5,940 nt of DNA, from the NCBI GenBank assembly GCA_022842255.1, contig JALHPW010000345.1, forward strand, positions 1-5,940, in the 5' to 3' direction. Under the pieces are notes generated by a model that was not told where the DNA came from, searched no databases, and was given only the letters and a program-made list of their open reading frames with translations. Source of the DNA: Saprospiraceae bacterium. GTDB lineage: Bacteria > Bacteroidota > Bacteroidia > Chitinophagales > Saprospiraceae. The position numbers and the translations under genes were made by a program. Each line of letters starts with the position of its first letter. Position 1 is the stretch's first letter. Positions 1 to 5,308 of this stretch are shown one piece after another.

Positions 1-95
1 ACACCGACTAGTTGACCACCTTCGCTGCGGCCGCAAGAAGCGGCCAGTGCTGCAAGGAAGAGCAGCAGAAGAAATGAATGCTGTAGTTTTTTCAT
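1..95 (-). CDS. gldK: Partial GldK/PorK-like type IX secretion lipoprotein (N-terminus only)
   Basis: Only the first 31 codons are in the window; the gene runs off the left edge. The start codon is the ATG read from 95 to 93 on the minus strand. The translation begins with MKK and a hydrophobic stretch of leucine, phenylalanine and alanine. It ends in a lipobox-like AAS-C with Cys21 as the predicted lipidated residue, so this is a type II signal peptide and the product should be membrane-anchored. After the cysteine it reads GRSEGGQLVGV. A Gly-rich tether followed by (E/Q)LVGV is what I recall of GldK/PorK, the lipoprotein that forms the periplasmic ring of the type IX secretion system with GldN. 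The position just downstream of a porP-type gene matches the usual porP-gldK(porK)-L-M-N order. The lipoprotein call is firm; the GldK identity rests on this short stretch plus synteny. No Shine-Dalgarno sequence is visible. Confidence 0.72.
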   Translation of the reverse strand, partial: MKKLQHSFLLLLFLAALAASCGRSEGGQLVG

Positions 96-312
96 GTTAG
101 ACACCCGTGTTTTCCTACTTAATATGTTCGGTTTGGAAAAGTGGTCGTAAAGGTAGACAGAGGATTAAATTATTTGCGAAAACTTTTCTGAATAAAATTT
201 GGTCGGCCTCAAATTTGGCTTCCCGTTGAAGACGCAAACAAACGTCGTTTTAACTTTTCATTGTATCCAGCAGCAAATTTTTTAAGGATAAAGGCTACTT
301 CGACCCAATTGG

Positions 313-320
313 CAAATTTA
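313..320 (-). promoter_or_regulatory. Candidate Bacteroidota -7 element in the porP-gldK gap
   Basis: On the minus strand, positions 320 to 313 read TAAATTTG, an exact match to the Bacteroidota -7 consensus TAnnTTTG, about 220 bp upstream of the gldK start. The 242-bp gap between porP and gldK is wide for a tight operon and leaves room for a promoter. I see no matching TTG -33 box at the expected spacing, and the region is AT-rich with several AAATTT words, so a chance match is quite possible. Confidence 0.22.
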
Positions 321-337
321 ATGCCGTTTGAAAAATC

Positions 338-1312
338 TTAAAAAAATCTGGGGTTGTAAATCACAGGAGGTAATTTTCCCACCCCTATTGGCTTGTTGAG
401 GCTGTAACGCAGCAAAAGTTCGTGACTTCCCCTGTGTGCTGCGTTCAGCGACGACAGTGGGATATCAAAACCATAGGCCAAGGTAGTCTTTTCGTTCAAT
501 TTAAATCCTACAAATAGCACGGCCGCATCTTTGGACGAAGCTCCGAAGCCCCGCATGGAAACGCCGGCAAAAGTATTTTCACGCCATCTTGCCATCGCCG
601 AAACTTCTATTTGTGTCTCCGTCAAGTCACTTTTAACTAAAACGGAGGGCTTCAAACTCAGGTTTTCGCCCAAGGGAATTGTATTCGCAGCATACAAAAG
701 GTAGTGCTGGATGGGTTGCAGGCCAAAATTCCCATTGGCATTTTCTTTCAATTTGGTGGCAAATACCGGCTGCATCGATGCCCCAAGCTCCCATTTTTTG
801 GACTGCAAAAATACACCCGCCTCGAAAATTGGCGCGCCAGCCTGAACCCTGCCGATGGGCAATACGGTTTCGTTGTGCGTAAAACTGGGTTCGGCATAGG
901 TACCCTCCGGAGCCCGCAACTTTGCCCCATCCAGGCTGTATTGGAGCCACCCGCCGCTCAAGCCGAACGAAATCAGGGTGTTGCGGCTCAACTCCAGTTG
1001 ATAATTATAACTGGCCACTGCCTGGGTCGTATTGTGCGCCCCAATCACATCGTTTTCCACCCGAAGCCCTACCCCACTGCTGATTGCATATATAGGCAGG
1101 TGGGCGTTGATATGTTGCGTAGCAGGCGCTCCCAAGAGCCCCGACCATTGTTGTCGGTACACCCCGGTGGCAACCAGGGTATTTTCCATGCCCGCATAAG
1201 CAGGGTTGTATGCATAGGGGTTGAGGGCGTACAAACTGTACTGTGGCACTTGCTGGGCAGAAAGCCAGCCGATGCTGCACACATATATTAATAGTGTGAA
1301 GTAGTTTTTCAT
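338..1312 (-). CDS. porP: PorP/SprF-family type IX secretion outer-membrane protein
   Basis: This 324-residue protein has the features of the PorP/SprF family of outer-membrane beta-barrel proteins, which act with the type IX secretion / gliding machinery. A Sec signal peptide covers residues 1-19, with cleavage predicted after LSA and before QQVPQYS. The mature N-terminus has the family signature: QYSLYALNP, then NPAYAG at 36-41, then YRQQW at 52-56 and GAP at 61-63. The rest alternates short amphipathic strands and glycine turns, as in a barrel. The C-terminus ends VIYNPRFF, like the family's usual NPRFL-type end, so the gene is complete. Length is typical for the family. It starts 15 bp after the stop of the upstream DUF255 gene, which suggests co-transcription, and a probable gldK lies downstream. 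The family has many paralogs per genome, but the gldK neighbour supports the core PorP rather than an accessory SprF-like copy. No Shine-Dalgarno motif precedes the ATG. Confidence 0.9.
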   Translation of the reverse strand: MKNYFTLLIYVCSIGWLSAQQVPQYSLYALNPYAYNPAYAGMENTLVATGVYRQQWSGLLGAPATQHINAHLPIYAISSGVGLRVENDVIGAHNTTQAVASYNYQLELSRNTLISFGLSGGWLQYSLDGAKLRAPEGTYAEPSFTHNETVLPIGRVQAGAPIFEAGVFLQSKKWELGASMQPVFATKLKENANGNFGLQPIQHYLLYAANTIPLGENLSLKPSVLVKSDLTETQIEVSAMARWRENTFAGVSMRGFGASSKDAAVLFVGFKLNEKTTLAYGFDIPLSSLNAAHRGSHELLLRYSLNKPIGVGKLPPVIYNPRFF

Positions 1313-1327
1313 GTCCAGGAGGTTTTA

Positions 1328-3535
1328 TCAGCTTTTTGAGATGGTGAAAGTAAGTGCTTCTCCCGAATTGACCAAGGCCCAAAATTCTTCCAGGGTAGAA
1401 ACGGGGCGTTGGCAGGCAAAATTCCGACAAACATAAATCAAGGCATCCTCAGTGCCCGGCTTGCCGGCCAGCAAGGGATGCGAATCAGCAGGTTGCCGAC
1501 TGGCGGCGATGACTTTGTTCGGTAAAAAACCGCGTTGGATTTCAAGGGCTTTTTCAAACGCATTTTCCCCAACAACGGCTATTTCGTGCATGGGATACAT
1601 TTCATTGAATAAGGCGGTGGACCAGCGCTGGAATGAAAGCGGGTATTTATTTAAGGTGTCGAGCATCGCAGCGAGCATATTCGAGGCCGTTTCGCGCCAT
1701 TCTGGACGGTCGAGCAGTATGCCCAAACGTTGAAGATTGTGCACCATGGTACTGTTGCCCGATGGGGTTGCGTTGTCGTACAGGTCTTTTTTCCGAAAAA
1801 GGATATCGGTTTGATTGATATCCGTGAAAAAGAACATCCCTGACTCCGGATCCTGAAAATGCTCCATGACATAATCGGTGCATGCTCCGGCCAACTGCAA
1901 GTATTTCGGTTCAAAAGTGATTTGATAAACATCTACCAGTGCCGCAATGAAAAATGCATAATCGTCCAAGAACGCAACGGATTGTGATGCACTGTGGCGG
2001 AGGACGGGGGACGGAGGACGGTGCACGGTTGACGGTGCACGGTGCACGGAGGGCGGTTCGCCGGGCACCGTTTCCCGTGTACCGTCCTCCGTGTACCGTG
2101 TACCGTATTCCGTGTACCGTCCTCCGTCCCCTGTAACAAGAAAGTTCTTTTGGAGATAATCGAGGTTTTTGATGGCTGCTTGGCGGTATTCCTCGTGGCC
2201 GAGTGCTGTAAATGCTGCAGCATAGGCCGAAACCATAAGCGAATTCCAATCCAAGAGTATTTTGTCATCCAGCCCCGGCCAAATCCGGCCGTTACGGACC
2301 TGCAATAGTCTTTCGGCACTGGCTTTTAGCCGCGTTTGGAGTTCCTCCACCGTCACACCATGATTGTCGGCAAAGAATTCATAGGTGTGTGGTCGCCATA
2401 AAATGTTCTTTTCTTCCCAGTTTCCCGCCTCCGTCACGCCATAAAATTCGCAAAACAGGAGTGCTTCCTCGCCCAATATCTCCTCGATTTCCGATTTTTC
2501 CCAAACGTAAAATTTTCCTTCAACACCTTCTGAATCAGCGTCTTGTGCGGAATAGAACCCGCCTTCCGCGTTGGTCATTTCCCGCGCGATGTAGGCTAAG
2601 GTTTGTTCGATGATGGTTGAATGTTGATCGTGAACTATTGACCGTTCACCGTTGACCGTAAACCGTGTACCGTTCACCGTTTTATGCGCCTCAGAAAGTA
2701 CGCTCACAAGCAGGGCATTGTCGTACAACATCTTTTCAAAGTGGGGGATAAGCCATTCCCGGTCGGTGGCATAACGGGCAAAGCCACCACCAATTTGGTC
2801 GTAAATTCCACCCCGCGCCATTTTATCCAAGGAAAAAAGGGCGTGTTCCAAGGCTTCCGGATTTCCAGAATAATAATGCCATTGGAGCAGCCATTGCAAG
2901 GCCATCGTGGAAGGAAATTTGGGAGCGCCCCCAAAACCGCCTTCTGCTGGGTCGAATTGACCGCGTAGCTTGGTGAAAATTGCTGTTGGGTTTGAGGGGT
3001 TTGAAGGGTTTGAAGGGTTTGATTGGATAAAGATGCTGTCGTTTCGTTGAATGTTGGCCAGTAGTTTATCGGCCTGGCCGGTGGCTGTTTCGCGTTGGGT
3101 TTCCCAAATATTGGCGAGGTGTTCCAATAATTGCATCCACGACGGACGGTTGAAGGCCGGTCGCGGCGGAAAATAGGTGCCCGCATAAAACGGTTTACCT
3201 TCAGGGGTAAGGAAACAATTGAGCGGCCATCCACCGCCACCTGTGAGCAGCTGGCAGGCCTCCATATAAATCGCATCCACATCCGGGCGCTCCTCGCGGT
3301 CTACCTTGATGTTGATGAAATATTTATTCATTAAAGCCGCAACTACCTCATCTTCAAAAGATTCGCGTTCCATGACATGACACCAGTGGCAGGTACTGTA
3401 GCCAATGCTGACCAAAATTGGCTTTTGTTCTGCCCGTGCGCGCTCAAAGGCTTCGGGCTTCCAGGCATACCAATTTACAGGATTGTGGGCATGTTGGAGG
3501 AGATATGGAGAGGACTCGTGTTGGAGGTGGTTCAT
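1328..3535 (-). CDS. DUF255 / thioredoxin-domain protein, YyaL-SPATA20 family
   Basis: This is a 735-residue two-domain protein. Residues 1-170 form a thioredoxin-like DUF255 domain: SSPYLLQHAHNPVNWY at 8-23, a CHWC redox-type motif at Cys49-Cys52, VDREERPDVD at 78-87 and GGGGWPLN at 99-106. The remainder resembles the (alpha/alpha)6 barrel of sugar-epimerase/glycosidase-like proteins, with FARYATDREW near 250-260, HFEKMLYDN at 265-273, YSAQDADSEGVEGKFYVWE near 325-345 and FLDDYAFF near 520-528. The family's biochemical role is not settled. No signal peptide is present, so it should be cytoplasmic. The start matches the usual family N-terminus; the frame stays open upstream through the octamer array to a stop at 3701-3703 but offers no ATG, GTG or TTG. 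The protein is longer than the roughly 670-690 residues I expect, and the excess is accounted for by three in-frame repeat insertions (SNP repeat near residues 171-183, heptamer array near 286-308, inverted heptamer array near 469-513). The reading frame is intact and the conserved motifs flanking each insert are preserved. Confidence 0.93.
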   Translation of the reverse strand: MNHLQHESSPYLLQHAHNPVNWYAWKPEAFERARAEQKPILVSIGYSTCHWCHVMERESFEDEVVAALMNKYFINIKVDREERPDVDAIYMEACQLLTGGGGWPLNCFLTPEGKPFYAGTYFPPRPAFNRPSWMQLLEHLANIWETQRETATGQADKLLANIQRNDSIFIQSNPSNPSNPSNPTAIFTKLRGQFDPAEGGFGGAPKFPSTMALQWLLQWHYYSGNPEALEHALFSLDKMARGGIYDQIGGGFARYATDREWLIPHFEKMLYDNALLVSVLSEAHKTVNGTRFTVNGERSIVHDQHSTIIEQTLAYIAREMTNAEGGFYSAQDADSEGVEGKFYVWEKSEIEEILGEEALLFCEFYGVTEAGNWEEKNILWRPHTYEFFADNHGVTVEELQTRLKASAERLLQVRNGRIWPGLDDKILLDWNSLMVSAYAAAFTALGHEEYRQAAIKNLDYLQKNFLVTGDGGRYTEYGTRYTEDGTRETVPGEPPSVHRAPSTVHRPPSPVLRHSASQSVAFLDDYAFFIAALVDVYQITFEPKYLQLAGACTDYVMEHFQDPESGMFFFTDINQTDILFRKKDLYDNATPSGNSTMVHNLQRLGILLDRPEWRETASNMLAAMLDTLNKYPLSFQRWSTALFNEMYPMHEIAVVGENAFEKALEIQRGFLPNKVIAASRQPADSHPLLAGKPGTEDALIYVCRNFACQRPVSTLEEFWALVNSGEALTFTISKS
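1998..2131. repeat. Inverted 7-bp-periodic array within the DUF255 gene
   Basis: On the plus strand the trinucleotide CGG recurs at exactly 7-bp steps from 1998 to 2054 (nine copies, mostly ACGG plus three variable bases). CCG then recurs at exactly 7-bp steps from 2061 to 2124 (ten copies, mostly CCGT plus three variable bases). The two halves are inverted copies. Folding about position 2069 pairs 2007-2063 with 2075-2131, with about 47 of 57 positions Watson-Crick and about half of the rest G-T. The outermost 22 bp of each arm (2007-2028 and 2110-2131) match at 21 of 22 positions. It is translated in frame; three units make seven codons, visible as GRYTEYGTRYTEDGT and then VHRAPSTVHRPPS in the protein. 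Confidence 0.95.
2613..2680. repeat. Second 7-bp array in the DUF255 gene (ACCGT plus two variable bases)
   Basis: ACCGT occurs six times at exact 7-bp spacing, starting at 2641, 2648, 2655, 2662, 2669 and 2676, with the two intervening bases varying. Continuing the same phase leftwards gives decayed copies: ACTAT at 2634, ATCGT at 2627, AATGT at 2620 and ATGGT at 2613. The core is the same as in the right half of the array at 1998-2131. Here only one orientation is present, so no hairpin forms. In the protein it reads as the seven-residue repeat TVNGTRF then TVNGERS, placed between a conserved helix (LSEAH) and LAYIAREM. Confidence 0.9.
2988..3023. repeat. 9-bp tandem repeat encoding SNP-SNP-SNP-SNP
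   Basis: GGGTTTGA occurs four times at exact 9-bp spacing (starts 2988, 2997, 3006 and 3015), with the ninth base A or G in the first three copies and T at the end. On the coding minus strand it gives four Ser-Asn-Pro triplets. A 9-bp unit keeps frame at any copy number. It sits at the junction between the thioredoxin-like domain and the barrel, where a flexible linker would be tolerated. Confidence 0.9.
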
Positions 3536-3540
3536 GGCTA

Positions 3541-3660
3541 AACAGGAAAACAGGAAAACAGGAAAACAGGAAAACAGGAAAACAGGAAAACAGGAAAACA
3601 GGAAAACAGGAAAACAGGAAAACAGGAAAACAGGAAAACAGGAAAACAGGAAAACAGGAA
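3541..3660. repeat. Perfect octamer tandem array (AACAGGAA x15) next to the DUF255 start
   Basis: The unit AACAGGAA is repeated 15 times without a single mismatch across 120 bp. The array begins 5 bp upstream of the DUF255 ATG (3535-3533). Seen from that gene, its leader is a run of TTCCTGTT units right up to the start codon. There are no stops in the unit, so all frames are open through it on both strands, which creates spurious ORFs. Perfect identity over 15 copies suggests recent expansion or ongoing slippage. It fills over half of the 222-bp divergent gap to the four-helix-bundle gene. Confidence 0.97.
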
Positions 3661-3706
3661 AATTTAAAATTGAGAGGGGTAAAATGCAAAAATTAGAACA
3701 TTAGAA

Positions 3707-3738
3707 TTTGGAACTGTGCCCAAGAAACACGAACTTTG
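3707..3738 (+). promoter_or_regulatory. Candidate Bacteroidota-type promoter for the four-helix-bundle gene
   Basis: TTTG at 3707-3710 could be the -33 element and GAACTTTG at 3731-3738 the -7 element (consensus TAnnTTTG, one mismatch), with 20 bp between them. That spacing fits the phylum's primary sigma factor. Transcription would start roughly at 3745, leaving a very short leader before the ATG at 3758 or 3767. The stretch also includes two copies of ATTAGAA at 8-bp spacing (3692 and 3700). This is a motif match only. Confidence 0.38.
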
Positions 3739-3757
3739 AAACCATGTAACCAACCAA

Positions 3758-4129
3758 ATGCTAAAAATGAAAAAATTTGACTTAGAAAACCGCCTTGTTG
3801 ATTTTGCAGACATGATTATTGATGTGGTCGAAAATCTTCCAAACGCCAAAGTTGCCAATCATCTAGGCAATCAATTGACCCGTTCTGGGACCGCTCCCGC
3901 GCTTATATATGGTGAAGTGCAAGCTGCCGAGTCAAATGCCGACTTTTTGCACAAAGCCAAATTGGTTTTGAAAGAACTGCGCGAAACACAGGTTTGCCAT
4001 AAAATCATCCGGAAGCGAAAATATGTTGACCCCATAATCATCGAAAAAGTGTTGCAAGAAAATGGAGAATTGGTAGCCATTTTTACCGCTTCCATTAAAA
4101 CCGCAACTCAAAATCAAGCCCGGAGGTAG
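3758..4129 (+). CDS. Four-helix-bundle protein (IVS / S23 type)
   Basis: This 123-residue protein has the hallmarks of the small four-helix-bundle family first noticed as ORFs in 23S rRNA intervening sequences, and related in fold to the accessory protein Avd of diversity-generating retroelements. The family core is clear: KKFDLENRLVDFADMI near the start, then HLGNQLTRSGTAPALIYGE, then QAAESNADFLHKAKLVLKEL and RETQVCHKIIRKR. The C-terminus is a basic, glutamine- and arginine-rich tail. Most free-standing members have no assigned function. The start may be ATG 3758 or ATG 3767; the latter gives MKKFDLENR, which looks more like typical family starts. No rRNA or reverse transcriptase lies nearby in the window, so this is a free-standing chromosomal copy. 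It is divergent from DUF255 and convergent with the channel gene, with 58 bp to the latter's stop, so it is probably monocistronic. Confidence 0.9.
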   Translation: MLKMKKFDLENRLVDFADMIIDVVENLPNAKVANHLGNQLTRSGTAPALIYGEVQAAESNADFLHKAKLVLKELRETQVCHKIIRKRKYVDPIIIEKVLQENGELVAIFTASIKTATQNQARR

Positions 4130-4137
4130 GCTCGCAG

Positions 4138-4177
4138 TTTTACATTTTCCTGTTCTCCGGTTTTACATTTTTCGGTT
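4138..4177. repeat. Degenerate octamer-like repeat between convergent genes
   Basis: This T-rich stretch contains GTTTTACATTTT twice (4137-4148 and 4160-4171). It can be split into octamers: TTTTACAT-like, TTTTCCTG, TTCTCCGG, TTTTACAT, TTTTCGGT. The ten bases at 4145-4154 (TTTTCCTGTT) are exactly the complement strand of the octamer array at 3541-3660, so this looks like a short, decayed copy in opposite orientation. I see no convincing GC stem, so I do not call it a terminator for the two convergent genes, although it occupies that position. Confidence 0.5.
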
Positions 4178-4187
4178 TTGAGGTTGT

Positions 4188-5096
4188 TTAAATCACCGCA
4201 TGCCCCGGAGAATCCGGTAAATCCGGAATTTGATCCGCTACTTTTTCGCGTTCACTGATGACTTCTACCAAGCGGCGGGTGGTTCTGCGGCGTATTTGGC
4301 GTTCCAGGTCTTTGTTGGGCTCTTTTAGGATGTATTGGAACTTCATGGCAACAAAGTCCTTCTTCACCTCAGCGACCCGAAGGTACTGGCTTTCGGGCTT
4401 GATCAGGTCTTGAAAAGGGCTGAGCGTTTCAATCAGGATTTTTTCGAGCTCTTCCACATTTTTCAGGTGCTTGAGGTCAATCTCAAACTCTATACTGGTG
4501 CGTTTTACCTCTCGTTTGGTGTAGTTGATTACCTCAGATACGAGCAATATGGAGTTGGGGATGTAAATCATGTCGTCGTCGTCATTCAGCAAATGGATGT
4601 TTTGCAGCGTGATGTCCATGATTTTACCCCGATGGAGTCCAATGCGCACGTTATCGCCTATACTAAGCTGACCAGAAAACGTGATGATCATGCCATTGAT
4701 CATGTTCGTGATGTAGTCCTTGGTCAAGATGGCAATACCCGCAAAAACGATGGACAGGGAGGTGAACAATTGCCGTACATCGATTCGAAACAACGACAAG
4801 AGCCCCACCACCAGCCCCATCACCAGCAGCAAAATATAGATTTGCCCTACCCCAATGATGAAATTGTCGTCGCGGGTAATCTTGTGGCGGCGGCGGTACC
4901 AACGCGTGACCCCAAACTGTACAAAATCAAGCATCATCAAAAAAATCGCGATGCTTGCCAGGGTATTCACATAATAATCAAGCGGTTCGCGGTACTTCGA
5001 CCATTGGTAGAATTGCGAAACGTCCCATTCTCCTAGCCGGATGAGCACCAGGACTGTGAAAATGATAAGTTTAAATAAAAGGATTAGGTACTTCAT
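4188..5096 (-). CDS. MscS-family small-conductance mechanosensitive channel
   Basis: This 302-residue protein would sit in the inner membrane and release solutes when membrane tension rises. Hydrophobic segments fall near residues 3-21, 44-62 and 79-103, followed by the pore-lining helix near 110-140 (LFTSLSIVFAGIAILTKDYI, then NMINGMII). Next comes the family's beta-domain signature FSGQLSIGDNVRIG at 140-153, with the Gly-Asp turn, and a middle region containing YIPNSILLVSEVINYT. The C-terminal part (VEELEKIL, MKFQYILKEPN) resembles the alpha/beta vestibule domain. A charged tail follows. It has four membrane segments rather than the three of E. coli MscS, which is common in the superfamily. 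The pore helix is less glycine/alanine-rich than in MscS, so conductance may differ. It reads in the same direction as alanine dehydrogenase but lies 212 bp downstream of it across a repeat-bearing gap, so co-transcription is uncertain. Confidence 0.92.
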   Translation of the reverse strand: MKYLILLFKLIIFTVLVLIRLGEWDVSQFYQWSKYREPLDYYVNTLASIAIFLMMLDFVQFGVTRWYRRRHKITRDDNFIIGVGQIYILLLVMGLVVGLLSLFRIDVRQLFTSLSIVFAGIAILTKDYITNMINGMIITFSGQLSIGDNVRIGLHRGKIMDITLQNIHLLNDDDDMIYIPNSILLVSEVINYTKREVKRTSIEFEIDLKHLKNVEELEKILIETLSPFQDLIKPESQYLRVAEVKKDFVAMKFQYILKEPNKDLERQIRRRTTRRLVEVISEREKVADQIPDLPDSPGHAVI

Positions 5097-5104
5097 CTTT
5101 TTGG

Positions 5105-5122
5105 AATGTGGTCAATGTGGTC
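5105..5122. repeat. Two-copy 9-bp direct repeat just upstream of mscS
   Basis: AATGTGGTC occurs twice in tandem (5105-5113 and 5114-5122), ending with a partial third copy (ATTGGGG). It begins 9 bp upstream of the channel gene's start codon, within its leader. No function can be read from it. It may be a duplication product of the same kind as the other short repeats in this window. Confidence 0.6.
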
Positions 5123-5163
5123 ATTGGGGCCTTAAGGTTAGTGCAAATTTCCCGGAAAAAGAA

Positions 5164-5222
5164 ATGCGGATGAAATGTGAACGACAGTTTTTTAAAAAAC
5201 AGTCGTCCGCATTCATCCGCAT
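5164..5222. repeat. Imperfect inverted repeat between ald and mscS
   Basis: The arms 5164-5193 and 5194-5222 are inverted copies: with one single-base bulge, 26 of 29 aligned positions pair. The centre is a perfect palindrome, G-T6-A6-C. The right arm, read on the minus strand, is itself a direct repeat of ATGCGGATGA and ATGCGGACGA (9 of 10 identical), partly preserved in the left arm. It lies 86 bp after the alanine dehydrogenase stop and could fold in either transcript. The T-run is at the hairpin tip rather than after the stem, so it is not a standard intrinsic terminator. It could be a dispersed palindromic repeat. Confidence 0.8.
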
Positions 5223-5279
5223 CCAAAATTCAGCAGAAAGTTTGGGCAAAAATGAACTTCTCAAAAGTTGTGTTTCATT

Positions 5280-5305
5280 TCAAACCCTTCAAACTGAATC
5301 AAACC
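5280..5305. repeat. Short TCAAAC-repeat relic at the ald 3' end
   Basis: TCAAAC starts at 5280, 5289 and 5299, with TTCAAACCC near the left end. This is the complement of the GGGTTTGAA unit found at 2988-3023 within the DUF255 gene, so the same 9-bp word occurs twice in the window in opposite orientations. It ends just before the alanine dehydrogenase stop codon. The copies are few and imperfect. Confidence 0.45.
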
Positions 5306-5308
5306 AGT

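Noticed and set aside
148..155. TACCTTTA on the minus strand as a -7 box close to gldK
   Set aside because: It has one mismatch to TAnnTTTG and no TTG box at suitable distance, and is no better than chance in AT-rich DNA.
704..1291. A 195-codon plus-strand open frame opposite porP
   Set aside because: It is antisense to a confidently identified gene, its translation shows no recognisable family features, and it lacks a plausible start context. It is a by-product of porP codon use.
1316..1321. AGGAGG-like string next to the porP start (and another near 365)
   Set aside because: It is on the plus strand, whereas porP is on the minus strand, so it cannot serve as its ribosome binding site. No plus-strand gene follows either copy.
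1911..2319. Overlapping frames on both strands through the heptamer array
   Set aside because: A 7-bp unit without stops opens all frames. The DUF255 frame has conserved motifs on both sides, so the others are shadows.
1998..2680. Heptamer arrays considered as a CRISPR or as clustered CRISPR-like repeats
   Set aside because: The units are only 7 bp with 2-3 variable bases, lie inside a coding gene, and have no spacers of 25-40 bp or cas genes.
3405..3704. Plus-strand frame encoding repeated NRKTGKQE, and the minus-strand frame encoding SCFPVFLF repeats
   Set aside because: Both exist only because the octamer has no stop codon in any frame. Their ends overlap the DUF255 start and nothing else supports translation.
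4335..5036. A 233-codon plus-strand open frame opposite the channel gene
   Set aside because: It is antisense to the well-supported MscS gene. Its translation is rich in His, Gln and Val with no domain-like pattern, as expected from a shadow frame.
5164..5222. Hairpin as a standard intrinsic terminator of ald
   Set aside because: The T-run lies at the tip of the hairpin and there is no T-tract after the stem on either strand, so the standard form is not met.
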